Of a stretch of DNA of 64,000 nucleotides, positions 8,492-17,253 are shown piece by piece. The position numbers were made by a program, and so were the translations under genes. Where the stretch lies: positions 25,533-89,532 of the forward strand of contig NZ_SAYU02000008.1 in the NCBI RefSeq assembly GCF_004025965.2, read 5' to 3'. The notes below the pieces were generated by a model. It searched no databases, was not told the origin of the DNA, and worked only from the letters and a program-made list of their open reading frames with translations. Positions within the stretch are counted from its first letter, which is position 1; every line of letters starts with the position of its first letter. This DNA comes from Phycicoccus flavus (lineage in GTDB: Bacteria > Actinomycetota > Actinomycetes > Actinomycetales > Dermatophilaceae).

Positions 8492-11176
8492 GTGAAGCTC
8501 CTCCTCCTCGACGGACACTCGCTGGCCTACCGGGCGTTCTTCGCCCTGCCGGTCGAGAACTTCTCCACGAGCACCGGCCAGAACACCAACGCCGTCTACG
8601 GCTTCACCTCGATGCTCATCAATGTCCTGCGCGACGAGGCGCCGACGCACGTCGCCGTCGCCTTCGACGTCTCGCGCCAGACCTTCCGGCTGCAGGAGTA
8701 CAGCGAGTACAAGGCCGGCCGCTCCAAGACCCCGAGCGAGTTCTCCAGCCAGCTGCCGCTCATGCGCGAGGTCCTCGACGCCCTGCGCATCCGGCACGTC
8801 GGGGTCGAGGGCTACGAGGCCGACGACGTCATCGCCACCCTCACCCGCCAGGCCACCGCCGCCGGCGGCGAGGTCGTCGTGTGCACCGGCGACCGCGACG
8901 CCTTCCAGCTCGTCACCGACAAGGTCAGCCTCATCTACCCCGTGCGCGGCGTGTCCGAGGTGTGGCGGATGGACCCCGCCGCCGTCGAGGAGAAGTACCT
9001 CGTCCCCCCGGAGCGCTACAGCGACCTCGCCGCCCTCGTCGGCGAGTCCAGCGACAACCTGCCCGGCGTGCCCGGCGTCGGCCCGAAGACCGCCGCGAAG
9101 TGGCTCGGCCAGTACGGCGACCTGCAGGGCGTCGTCGCCCACGTCGACGAGATCAAGGGCAAGGCCGGCGAGAACCTGCGCGCCCACCTCGAGGACGTCC
9201 TGCGCAACCGTCGCCTCAACCGGCTCGTCGACGACCTCGCGCTGCCGCTCGGCGTCGAGGACCTCGAGCGCGCCTCGTGGGACCGCGAGGAGGTCCACCG
9301 GGTCTTCGACGGCCTGGAGTTCCGGGTGCTGCGCGACCGCCTCTTCCAGACCTTCGAGGTGGAGGCCGACGAGGTCGAGGGCGGCTTCGACCTCGAGGGG
9401 CACGTCCTGGACACCCCGGCGCTGCTCGCCCGCCTCGCCGACCCCGCCCGGGCGGCCACCGTGCACTCGCTCGTCGTCGGCGGGCACTTCCGCGGCGGGG
9501 TCGGCGACGCCTCCTCGCTGGCGGTCGCGGGCGACGGCGGCGTCGCGGCGCACGTCGACCTCACCGCGCTGACCCCGGACGACGAGGCGGCCCTCGCGGC
9601 GTGGCTCGCCGACCCCGCGGCCCCGAAGGTGCTCCACGACGTCAAGCCCCAGCTGCAGGCCCTCTCGACCCGCGGCCTGGCCCTGCGCGGCGTCACGAGC
9701 GACACCGCGCTGGCCGCCTACCTCGTCCGGCCCGACCAGCGCTCCTACGACCTCGAGGACCTCGTCGTCCGCCACCTGTCCCGCGAGCTGCGCACCGAGT
9801 CCGCCGGCGCGTCCGACCAGGGGCAGCAGGGCATGCTCGACCTCGAGACCGACGACGACTCCTCGGTCCGGGACGCGATGGTGCGGGCCCGCGCGGTCCT
9901 CGAGCTCGCCGACGTGCTGGCCGAGAAGGTCGAGGAGACCGGCGGCACCGGCCTGCTCCACGACCTCGAGCTCCCGCTCGTCGACATCCTCGCCGTCATG
10001 GAGCGCACCGGCGTCGGGGTCGACGAGGACGCGCTGACGGCGCTGGAGGCCGACTTCGCGGCGAAGATGCGCCAGGCCCAGCAGGACGCCTACGACGCCA
10101 TCGGCCGCGAGGACGTCAACCTCGGCAGCCCCAAGCAGCTCCAGGAGGTGCTCTTCGGCCAGCTCGACATGCCGAAGACGAAGCGGACCAAGACCGGGTA
10201 CACGACCGACGCCGACGCGCTGGCCGACCTCTTCGTCAAGACCGAGCACCCGTTCCTCGAGGCCCTGCTCCGGCACCGGGACACGAGCCGCCTGCGGGTG
10301 ACGGTCGAGGGGCTCATCAAGTCCGTCGCCCCCGACACCCGCATCCACACGACCTACCTGCAGACCATCGCCGCCACCGGCCGGCTGTCCTCCACCGACC
10401 CGAACCTCCAGAACGTCCCGATCCGCACCGAGGAGGGCCGACGCATCCGCGACGTCTTCGTCGTCGGCGACGGGTTCGAGTCGCTGATGTCGGCCGACTA
10501 CAGCCAGATCGAGATGCGGATCATGGCCCACCTCTCCGGTGACGACGGCCTCATCGAGGCCTTCCGCTCCGGCGAGGACCTCCACCGCTTCGTCGGCGCC
10601 CGGGTGTTCTCCGTCGCGCCCGAGGACGTCACCCTCGAGATGCGCAGCAAGGTCAAGGCGATGAGCTACGGCCTGGCCTACGGGCTGTCCGCCTTCGGCC
10701 TGTCCAAGCAGCTGACCATCACGACCTCCGAGGCGCAGGGCCTCATGGACGAGTACTTCGCCCGGTTCGGCGGGGTCCGCGACTACCTGCGCGAGATCGT
10801 CGTCGAGGCCCGGGCGACGGGCTACACCGCGACGATGCTCGGCCGGCGCCGCTACCTGCCGGACCTGCTGTCGGACAACCGCCAGCGCCGCGAGGGCGCC
10901 GAGCGGATGGCACTCAACGCGCCCATCCAGGGCTCGGCGGCCGACATCATCAAGCTCGCGATGAAGGGCGTCGACTCCGCCTTGCGCGAGTCCGGCGCGC
11001 GGAGCCGGATGCTGCTCCAGGTGCACGACGAGCTCGTCCTCGAGGTCGCCCCGGGGGAGCGCGAGGACGTCGAGGCGCTGGTCCGGCGCGAGATGGGCTC
11101 GGCCATCGACCTCGGCGACGTGCCCCTCGACGTCAGCGTCGGGGTCGGCCGCTCCTGGCACGACGCCGCGCACTGA
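8492..11176 (+). CDS. polA: DNA polymerase I
   Basis: DNA polymerase I, 894 residues, fills gaps and removes primers during repair and lagging-strand synthesis. The N-terminal 5'-3' nuclease begins LLLLDGHSLAYRAFFALP and has YEADDVIATL, CTGDRDAFQL and GVPGVGPKTAAKWL. The middle 3'-5' exonuclease-like domain lacks the catalytic DxE motif, so proofreading is probably lost, as in mycobacterial PolA. The polymerase domain has SADYSQIEMRIMAHLSGD (motif A), the O-helix region RSKVKAMSYGLAYGLSAFGL (motif B) and LLQVHDELVLEV (motif C). GTG 8492 is chosen because homologues start at this point. It ends 9 bp from the convergent flippase gene. Confidence 0.97.
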   Translation: MKLLLLDGHSLAYRAFFALPVENFSTSTGQNTNAVYGFTSMLINVLRDEAPTHVAVAFDVSRQTFRLQEYSEYKAGRSKTPSEFSSQLPLMREVLDALRIRHVGVEGYEADDVIATLTRQATAAGGEVVVCTGDRDAFQLVTDKVSLIYPVRGVSEVWRMDPAAVEEKYLVPPERYSDLAALVGESSDNLPGVPGVGPKTAAKWLGQYGDLQGVVAHVDEIKGKAGENLRAHLEDVLRNRRLNRLVDDLALPLGVEDLERASWDREEVHRVFDGLEFRVLRDRLFQTFEVEADEVEGGFDLEGHVLDTPALLARLADPARAATVHSLVVGGHFRGGVGDASSLAVAGDGGVAAHVDLTALTPDDEAALAAWLADPAAPKVLHDVKPQLQALSTRGLALRGVTSDTALAAYLVRPDQRSYDLEDLVVRHLSRELRTESAGASDQGQQGMLDLETDDDSSVRDAMVRARAVLELADVLAEKVEETGGTGLLHDLELPLVDILAVMERTGVGVDEDALTALEADFAAKMRQAQQDAYDAIGREDVNLGSPKQLQEVLFGQLDMPKTKRTKTGYTTDADALADLFVKTEHPFLEALLRHRDTSRLRVTVEGLIKSVAPDTRIHTTYLQTIAATGRLSSTDPNLQNVPIRTEEGRRIRDVFVVGDGFESLMSADYSQIEMRIMAHLSGDDGLIEAFRSGEDLHRFVGARVFSVAPEDVTLEMRSKVKAMSYGLAYGLSAFGLSKQLTITTSEAQGLMDEYFARFGGVRDYLREIVVEARATGYTATMLGRRRYLPDLLSDNRQRREGAERMALNAPIQGSAADIIKLAMKGVDSALRESGARSRMLLQVHDELVLEVAPGEREDVEALVRREMGSAIDLGDVPLDVSVGVGRSWHDAAH

Positions 11177-11185
11177 CCGCCCGCG

Positions 11186-12418
11186 TCAGGCCCCGCCGGC
11201 CGGGGTCGCGGGCGGCTCGTCGTGCCGGGTGAGGACGACGAGCACGGCGAGCGTCGTCGCACCCACCCCGACCGCCCAGGCGAGCAGCCCGGACGAGGTG
11301 TCCGCCACCGCGCCGCCGGCGACGAGCGCGGCCACCCCGGCCCAGAGGACGAGCGGGGCCCGCCGGTGCCCCCGGGCCAGGGCGGTGAAGACGAGCAGCT
11401 GGGTGCCCGACATCAGCGTCCCGAGCAGGGCGAACCCCCAGAGGGACGGCGCGACGGCGCGGTAGGCGTCGCCGCCGACGAAGACCAGGGCCAGGTCGGG
11501 GAGCGCCGCGGCGACGAGGACGACGACGGCGCCGATGGCCGACACGACCCCGAGCCCGAGCAGGTGCAGGTGCCGCCGGCCCCCGCGGGCCAGGGCCGGG
11601 AAGATCACCGCGGTGACGAAGTAGGGGAGGAACAGCACGGACTTGGCGAGGATCGCCCCGGCGGAGTAGGTGCCGGCCTCGGCCTCGGGCAGCACCGCCC
11701 GGGCGATGACGACGTCACTGCTGGAGAGGACGAAGAAGGCGAAGAGGGTGTGCGAGCTGCGCAGCGCCTCGGCGGCCAGGCCCGGGGCGGCGGGGGGCGT
11801 CGCCGCGGTGGCCGGCACCTCTCGGCGGACGAGCGCGGTCCCGAGGGCGAGCGGCACGAGCGCGCCGAGCGCGACCCCGGTCATCGCGCCGAGCGGGGTG
11901 GGGCTCACGAGGACGGCCACGGTGCCCACACCGAGCCGGGCGAGCCCCAGGCCGAGGAAGACGGCCGAGAACGGGCCCCAGCGCTCGAGGCCCTGGAGGA
12001 TGCCGACGTCGCCGCCGATGACGGCCAGCGCGGACGCCGGCACCGCGAGCAGCAGCGCGGTGAGGACCGTGTCGAGCCGCAGCAGGGACGCCGCGACCGG
12101 CGCCCCGACGAGGCAGACGGCAGCGACCACCAGGGCCGCGCGCCGGGCGAGCCCGCGGATCCGCGCCGCCGGGACCGCGGAGCCCGCGGCCACCCGGCGG
12201 GCCGCGGCGGTCTGGATGCCGAGGGAGACGACGTTGGCGATGACGAGCAGCGACATCATCGCGGCCAGCGCGCTGTAGTCCGCCGGACCGAGCCGCCGGG
12301 CGGCGAGCACGGCGAAGACGTAGCTCGCGACGTTCATGACGACGAGCGAGACCGCCAGCCCCGCCCCGCCGCGCACCGTCGCGCCGCGGGTCGTCGCGTC
12401 GCGGGCCCGGTCGGTCAC
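11186..12418 (-). CDS. Polysaccharide-type flippase (MOP superfamily)
   Basis: A 410-residue membrane protein with about twelve hydrophobic segments, resembling lipid-linked oligosaccharide flippases. It starts GGAGLAVSLVVMNVASYVFAVLAARRLGPADYSALAAMMSLL, the usual N-terminal layout of that family. The GTG start overlaps the dprE2 stop by 4 bp, making it the last gene of the ubiA-dprE1-dprE2 operon. By position it is a candidate for moving decaprenylphosphoryl-arabinose, or a glycan built from it, across the membrane. That role is inference; the fold assignment is firmer. Confidence 0.8.
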   Translation of the reverse strand: MTDRARDATTRGATVRGGAGLAVSLVVMNVASYVFAVLAARRLGPADYSALAAMMSLLVIANVVSLGIQTAAARRVAAGSAVPAARIRGLARRAALVVAAVCLVGAPVAASLLRLDTVLTALLLAVPASALAVIGGDVGILQGLERWGPFSAVFLGLGLARLGVGTVAVLVSPTPLGAMTGVALGALVPLALGTALVRREVPATAATPPAAPGLAAEALRSSHTLFAFFVLSSSDVVIARAVLPEAEAGTYSAGAILAKSVLFLPYFVTAVIFPALARGGRRHLHLLGLGVVSAIGAVVVLVAAALPDLALVFVGGDAYRAVAPSLWGFALLGTLMSGTQLLVFTALARGHRRAPLVLWAGVAALVAGGAVADTSSGLLAWAVGVGATTLAVLVVLTRHDEPPATPAGGA

Positions 12419-13173
12419 AGGGGCAGCCGCCGGAAGACCGGGGTGGGCACGTGCCGCAGCACGCTCATCACGGCGCGCAGGGTGCCGGGGACCCAGACCA
12501 CCCCGCCGGGGCCGGGCGTGCGGCGGACGACGACCCGGGCGACGTCGTCGGGGTCGACGGCCAGCGGGGCGGGCTCGAGGCCGTCGGTCATCGAGGAGCG
12601 GACGAACCCCGGCCGGACGATAAGGACCTCGACGCCGGAGCCGCGCAGGTCCTCGCCGAGCCCGGTGGCGAACCCGTCGAGCCCGGCCTTGCTCGCGCCG
12701 TAGAGGTAGTTCGAGCGACGCACCCGCTCCCCGGCGACGGAGGACAGTACGACGACCCGGCCGTGCCCGGCCGCGCGCAGGTGTCCGGCGACGACGGTGA
12801 GCGCCGACACCGCGCCGGTGAAGTTCGTCGTGACGACCGCGGCGGCGGCGACCGGGTCGGGCAGGGTGGGGCCGTCCGGCAGCACGCCGAAGGCGAGGAG
12901 CACGACGTCGACGGGTCCGGCGAACACCGGGTCGAGGGCCGCGGCGTGGGTGTCGGGGCGGGCGGCGTCGAAGTCGACGACCTCGACCGCCGCGTCCGGC
13001 GCCCAGCCGCGCACCCGGTCCGCGGCGGCGTCCCGCCGGGGACCGGGGCGTCCGGCGAGGACGACGCGTTCCAGCCGGCCCGCCCCGGCCCAGCGGCGGA
13101 GCGTGGCGAGGGCGATGTCGGACCCGCCGCCGAGGACGAGGACGGACTGGGGGGCGCCGAGGGCGTCGATCAC
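12415..13173 (-). CDS. dprE2: Decaprenylphosphoryl-2-keto-erythro-pentose reductase (DprE2)
   Basis: A 252-residue short-chain dehydrogenase. With DprE1 it completes epimerisation of decaprenylphosphoryl-ribose to decaprenylphosphoryl-arabinose, reducing the 2-keto intermediate with NADH. The nucleotide-binding start is VLVLGGGSDIALATLRRW; the catalytic serine lies in VVVLSSVAGERVRRSNYLYGASKAG, which also holds the YxxxK pair; the stretch VLIVRPGFVRSSMT follows. The GTG start overlaps the dprE1 stop by 4 bp and the stop overlaps the flippase start by 4 bp. The assignment rests on fold plus the DprE1 and UbiA neighbours. Confidence 0.92.
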   Translation of the reverse strand: MIDALGAPQSVLVLGGGSDIALATLRRWAGAGRLERVVLAGRPGPRRDAAADRVRGWAPDAAVEVVDFDAARPDTHAAALDPVFAGPVDVVLLAFGVLPDGPTLPDPVAAAAVVTTNFTGAVSALTVVAGHLRAAGHGRVVVLSSVAGERVRRSNYLYGASKAGLDGFATGLGEDLRGSGVEVLIVRPGFVRSSMTDGLEPAPLAVDPDDVARVVVRRTPGPGGVVWVPGTLRAVMSVLRHVPTPVFRRLPL

Positions 13174-14492
13174 AGGTGCAGCCTCCTGGCCAGGTCGGAC
13201 GTGAACACCCCGCGCGGGTCCAGCGTGGCCCGCAGCGCGCGCCAGCGCTCCAGCCCGGGGTAGGTGGCCTGCAGGACGTCGGGCCGCACCCGGGCGTCCT
13301 TGGCGAGGTAGGTGCGCCCGCCCGCGGCGGCGACGAGGGCGTCGGCGCGGTCCAGGGCGGGGCCGAGCGCGGCGTCGGCCGCGAGGTCGGCGGCCAGGGT
13401 CCATCCGGGGGAGGGGAAGGAGAGCGGGTGCCCGCTGCCCGGACCGAACCGCTTGAGCACGGCGAGGGTCACCGCGACGCCGTCGGCGCGCAGGCCCGCG
13501 ACGAGCCGGCGCAGGCTCTCGTCGTCGGGCACCACGACCTGGTACTGGACGAAGCCGCGGGGGCCGTAGAGGCCGTTCCAGCCCGGGAGGACGTCGAGCG
13601 GGTGGAAGAACGCGGCCGTCGACTGCAGCCCGCGCGACGGCCGGCGGGGGGCGCGGTGCCAGTACGCCGTGTTGAACGCGGTGGCGGGCCCGCGCCGGAC
13701 CGCCCCGAGCGGCAGCGCCGGGACGGCCGGCAGGCGCGGCGGGGGGTCGTGCCGCTCGGGCGCCAGCGCCCCCGGGGTGTCCGCGCCCGCGTGGTCACCG
13801 GACGTCACGACACCGCGACCGGTGCGCCGGCCGCCGGCGAGCAGGTCCAGCCAGGCGACGGTGTACCGGTGCTCGGCGTCGTCGGCGGCCAGCACCGCCA
13901 TCGTCTCCTCGAGGTCCGCGGTCCGGCGGGTGCGGACGAGCATCGACGCACTGGCCACCGGGAGCAGCCGGACCCGGGCGGAGACGACGACCCCGCCGAG
14001 CCCCATGCCGCCGAGGACCCCGCCGAGCAGCGGGTCTCCGGCCGCGAGCTCGCGGACGGTACCGGTCCCGTCGACGACGGTCACCGACTCCAGGTGGCGC
14101 GCGATGCTGCCGTCGCGATGGTGGTTCTTGCCGTGCACGTCGGCGGCGAGCGCCCCGCCCACGGTCACGTGCCGGGTCCCGGGGCTCACCGGGACGAAGA
14201 GGCCGTGCGGCAGCGCGGCGTCGAGCAGCTCGCCGATGCTCGTCCCGGCCGCGACGTCGGCGACGCCGTCCGCGTCCAGCACCGGCGGCCCGGCGAGGGG
14301 GCGCACGTCGAGCACCGTCCCGCCCGCGCAGAGGGCGGCGTCGCCGTAGGCCCGGCCGAGCCCGCGGGCCAGGAGCGGACGGTCCGGACCGGCCGCCCGG
14401 ACGGCCGCGACGACGTCGTCGACGCTGCGCACCGGGACCCGGTCGGCCCGGGTCGCGGTGGTGCGGCCCCAGCCGGTGACGAGCCCGCTCAC
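13170..14492 (-). CDS. dprE1: Decaprenylphosphoryl-ribose 2-oxidase (DprE1)
   Basis: A 440-residue FAD-dependent oxidase that oxidises the ribose 2-hydroxyl of decaprenylphosphoryl-ribose. The FAD loop LLARGLGRAYGDAAL lies at residues 40-54, SPGTRHVTVGGALAADVHGKNHH at about 103-125, and the active-site lysine in YLAKDAR at residue 398. In M. tuberculosis the benzothiazinone-reactive cysteine (C387) lies in PGWNICVD; the aligned stretch here, PGWTLAAD at 362-369, has alanine at that position. The offset is 20 residues at both this site and the lysine, so the alignment is secure. GTG 14492 overlaps the upstream UbiA gene by 4 bp. Confidence 0.94.
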   Translation of the reverse strand: MSGLVTGWGRTTATRADRVPVRSVDDVVAAVRAAGPDRPLLARGLGRAYGDAALCAGGTVLDVRPLAGPPVLDADGVADVAAGTSIGELLDAALPHGLFVPVSPGTRHVTVGGALAADVHGKNHHRDGSIARHLESVTVVDGTGTVRELAAGDPLLGGVLGGMGLGGVVVSARVRLLPVASASMLVRTRRTADLEETMAVLAADDAEHRYTVAWLDLLAGGRRTGRGVVTSGDHAGADTPGALAPERHDPPPRLPAVPALPLGAVRRGPATAFNTAYWHRAPRRPSRGLQSTAAFFHPLDVLPGWNGLYGPRGFVQYQVVVPDDESLRRLVAGLRADGVAVTLAVLKRFGPGSGHPLSFPSPGWTLAADLAADAALGPALDRADALVAAAGGRTYLAKDARVRPDVLQATYPGLERWRALRATLDPRGVFTSDLARRLHL

Positions 14493-15343
14493 GGCAGCAT
14501 GCCCAGCCCGTAGGTCGCGAGCCACAGCACGCCGAGCCCGAGCAGCACCCGGTCGCGCACGACGGTGCGCTCGGGTTCCTCGGCGTCGGCGTTCTCGGCG
14601 TCGAGGACGAAGCGCAGCACCCCGACGGTGAAGGGGACGACGCTGACCGCGATCCACGGCTCGCGGCCGGTGGGCGAGACGTCCGCGGCCCACAGCGAGT
14701 ACCCGGCCACCGTCATGGCCGCCGAGGTCGCGGTGACGACGCGCAGGAACGGCAGCGAGTACCGCGTGGTCGCCTGCCGGGGCGTGCGGCCGTCGCGGCC
14801 GGCGAGGACGAGCTCGGACTCGCGCTTGCCGGCGACGACGAGGAGGGAGGCGAACCCGGTGACGATGAGGAACCACTGCGACAACGGGGTGTCGGTGGCG
14901 ACGCCGCCGCCGACGGCCCGCAGGACGAAGCCGAGGGCGACGACCGCGAGCTCGACGACCGGCTCGTGCTTGAGCCCGGCCGAGTAGGCGGCGGTGAGCA
15001 GGAGGTAGGTGGCGACCACGACGCCGAGGCCGACGGCCAGGGCCACCGCCATGGCGGCCACGGCCAGGACCGCGGCGACGACGGCCGCCGTCCGGCGCGA
15101 GAGCGCCCCGGAGGCGACCGGGCGGGTCCGCTTCACCGGGTGCAGCGCGTCGGCGGGGGCGTCGAGCAGGTCGTTGAGGGCGTAGGTGGCCCCGCTGGCC
15201 AGGACGAACGCGAGCAGCGCGAGGAGCGTGCGACCGGCGACGGCGGGGGTGAGGAGGGTGCCGGCGGCGAGGGGGGCGGCGGCGACGAGGGCGTTCTTCG
15301 CCCACTGGCCGGGGCGCACGAGTCGCACCAGCTCGCGAGTCAC
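14489..15343 (-). CDS. ubiA: Decaprenyl-phosphate phosphoribosyltransferase (UbiA family)
   Basis: A 284-residue polytopic prenyltransferase of the UbiA superfamily. Its context with dprE1 and dprE2 points to the enzyme that joins phosphoribose from PRPP to decaprenyl phosphate, the first committed step to the arabinose donor. The first aspartate motif is YALNDLLDAPADALHPVKRTRP near residues 65-84, with further conserved residues at LRAVGGGVATDTPLSQWFLIV and GKRESEL. About nine membrane segments are visible. The GTG start at 15343 has TACAGT ending 7 bp upstream and is predicted leaderless. It opens the operon ubiA-dprE1-dprE2-flippase. Confidence 0.9.
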   Translation of the reverse strand: MTRELVRLVRPGQWAKNALVAAAPLAAGTLLTPAVAGRTLLALLAFVLASGATYALNDLLDAPADALHPVKRTRPVASGALSRRTAAVVAAVLAVAAMAVALAVGLGVVVATYLLLTAAYSAGLKHEPVVELAVVALGFVLRAVGGGVATDTPLSQWFLIVTGFASLLVVAGKRESELVLAGRDGRTPRQATTRYSLPFLRVVTATSAAMTVAGYSLWAADVSPTGREPWIAVSVVPFTVGVLRFVLDAENADAEEPERTVVRDRVLLGLGVLWLATYGLGMLP

Positions 15344-15380
15344 GCGGGGAACTGTACGGGATGGTCTACCGTGCCGACCC
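15344..15380. promoter_or_regulatory. Back-to-back promoters of the arabinose-donor operon and a membrane protein
   Basis: On the minus strand TACAGT ends 7 bp before the GTG at 15343. On the plus strand TACCGT at 15367-15372 ends 8 bp before the ATG at 15381. Both fit the leaderless TAnnnT pattern. The two start codons are only 37 bp apart, so the promoters overlap and could interfere. Confidence 0.5.
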
Positions 15381-17078
15381 ATGAGCGCGGACCGGTGGCG
15401 GACCGGTCCCCGGAGCGAGGCGCCGGCCCTGCTGGCGAGCCTCCTCGCGGCGCTCGCCCTCCTCGGACCGGGCCTCGCGGGGACCACCCTCGTGCGCGAC
15501 CTCGTGCTCGTCCCGGACCCGGCCTTCACCCCCCGCCTGCTCGGGCTCGGCCAGGAGACCCCGCGCGGGGTCCCGAGCGACCTCGTGGCGGCGCTGCTGG
15601 CGACGGCCCTCGGTGCCCGGGCGGCGTCGGTCGTCCTCCTCCTCGGGGCGCTGCTCCTCGCCGGATGGGGCGCCTCGCGCCTCGTCGGGCCGCGACAGCC
15701 GGCCCGGTGCGCCGCCGCCGTCGCCGCCCTGTGGAACCCGTACGTCGCCGAGCGGCTCGCCCTGGGGCACTGGGCGCTGCTGCTCGGGTACGCCGCGCTG
15801 CCGTGGGTGCTCGCCGCCGCCGTCGCGCACCTGCGCGGGGAGGGGCCGGCCCGGCCCGTCGTCGTCGCCGTCCTCGCCGGCTCGCTCGGCGGTGCGGTGG
15901 CCTGGCTCCTCGTCGTCCTCGGGCTGGTTGCCGCCCTCGTCGCGGTCCCGCCGCACCGGGGGCGTCCGCTGCCCGCCGGCTGGTGGGCGCCGGTCGCCGC
16001 CGCCGTCGCCGGGGCGCTGCCGTGGCTGGTCCCGAGCCTGGTCCGGCCGGTGCCGCCGCGCTCGGACGCCCTCGGCTTCGAGGTCTTCGGCCCGCGGGCG
16101 GACCTGCCCGCCGGCCCGCTGCTGTCCGTCCTCACCGGGGGAGGGGTCTGGAACGCCGCGGTCGTGCCGGCGGGGCGCGACACGGCGCTCGGTGCGGCGC
16201 TGGCCCTCGTCGTCCTCGCGGTCGCCGCCGCGGGCTGGCTGCTCGGGGGCCGGCCCGGTCCGGCGGAGCGGGTGGTGCTCGTCGCCGGGGCCGGTGCCCT
16301 GGCGCTCGTCGCCGTCGGCACTTTCCTGGGGCCGGCGCTCGCCACCCTCCCCGGGGCCGGGCTGCTCCGCGACGGCACCCGCTCGCTGGGGCCCTGGGTG
16401 CTCGTCCTCGCCGTCGGGCTCGGCCGCGCGGTCCGCGGCGGGCTGCGGCACGGCCTGCCGGTGGCGGCCGCCACCCTCGTGGCCCTGCTGCCGGTCGCGG
16501 CCCTGCCCGGAGCCGCCTGGGGCGTGGGGGGCCGGCTGGGCCCCACCGACCTGCCGGCGGCGGCCGCCGACGTCGCGGCCCGCGTCGCGGCGTCCCCGTC
16601 GCCCCGCACGGTGCTCGTCCTGCCCTTCACCCCGGTCCGTGCGTACCCCTGGAACGACGGGCGGGTGAGCCTCACGCCGTGGTCGCGGCTGCTCGACGCC
16701 CGGGTCGTCGGCGGCTCGGACCTGCGGGTGGCGCGGCCCGACGGCACGGTGGTCGTCCCGGGCGAGGACCCCCTCGCCGCGGCGCTGGGACGGGCCCTGG
16801 CCGCCCCGGACCCCCGGGCCGCCCTCGAGGCGGCCGGCGTGGGCTGGGTGCTCGTCGACGACGGACCGCCGCCCGCCTGGCTGCCGGCACCCGTGGACCT
16901 CGGCGACGGCGTCGTCCTGGCCCGGCTGGACCCGGCCCCCGGCGCCGGGCCGGGGCGGGACGACCCGCCGGCCGGTCCGGTCCTCGCCGCCGACGCCGTG
17001 GCCCTCGTCCTCGCGGTGTTCGCGCTGGCCGGAGCGGGCTCCGCCGGCCTGCGCCGACGCCGACCTACCATGCAGTAG
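15381..17078 (+). CDS. GT-C-like polytopic membrane protein
   Basis: A 565-residue protein with about ten to twelve hydrophobic segments over its first 380 residues, then a soluble, presumably extracytoplasmic, C-terminal part and one last membrane helix ending in a basic RRRRP tail. Motifs such as LWNPYVAERLALGHWALLLGYAALPWV resemble large membrane glycosyltransferases and YfhO-like proteins, but I see no clear catalytic DD or DE motif. It is divergent from the arabinose-donor operon, so a role in handling envelope glycan is likely but unproven. ATG 15381 is supported by TACCGT 8 bp upstream. A specific family cannot be named. Confidence 0.7.
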   Translation: MSADRWRTGPRSEAPALLASLLAALALLGPGLAGTTLVRDLVLVPDPAFTPRLLGLGQETPRGVPSDLVAALLATALGARAASVVLLLGALLLAGWGASRLVGPRQPARCAAAVAALWNPYVAERLALGHWALLLGYAALPWVLAAAVAHLRGEGPARPVVVAVLAGSLGGAVAWLLVVLGLVAALVAVPPHRGRPLPAGWWAPVAAAVAGALPWLVPSLVRPVPPRSDALGFEVFGPRADLPAGPLLSVLTGGGVWNAAVVPAGRDTALGAALALVVLAVAAAGWLLGGRPGPAERVVLVAGAGALALVAVGTFLGPALATLPGAGLLRDGTRSLGPWVLVLAVGLGRAVRGGLRHGLPVAAATLVALLPVAALPGAAWGVGGRLGPTDLPAAAADVAARVAASPSPRTVLVLPFTPVRAYPWNDGRVSLTPWSRLLDARVVGGSDLRVARPDGTVVVPGEDPLAAALGRALAAPDPRAALEAAGVGWVLVDDGPPPAWLPAPVDLGDGVVLARLDPAPGAGPGRDDPPAGPVLAADAVALVLAVFALAGAGSAGLRRRRPTMQ

Positions 17079-17118
17079 CATCATCCCGTCCGGAGCCCCG
17101 TGTCAGGAGGACCACCCC

Positions 17119-17253
17119 ATGAAGGAGTCGGTCATCACCGCCGTCGTCGGTGGTGTGCTCGCCGTCCTGGCGAGCCTCGGCATCGTCTCCGCGGCGACTC
17201 CGGACCCGGTCAGCGACCCGGCTCCGATGTACGTCTACGGCGACCAGCGCTGA
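17119..17253 (+). CDS. DUF2613-like 44-residue membrane microprotein
   Basis: A very short gene preceded by a strong AGGAGG at 17105-17110, 8 bp before ATG 17119. The 44 residues form one hydrophobic N-terminal segment (ITAVVGGVLAVLASLGIVSAA) and a short polar tail with a tyrosine pair, YVYGDQ. This matches the size and layout of the DUF2613 family, small actinobacterial proteins of unknown function often coded near arabinan genes. A TAGCAT at 17076-17081 could be its -10. The last 19 bp overlap the convergent GT4 gene. Confidence 0.72.
   Translation: MKESVITAVVGGVLAVLASLGIVSAATPDPVSDPAPMYVYGDQR

Noticed and set aside
8018..11173. A very long open frame antisense to polA
   Set aside because: High-GC codon usage opens the antisense frames; the translation is low-complexity Gly/Val/Asp-rich and has no recognisable domain, while polA is certain.
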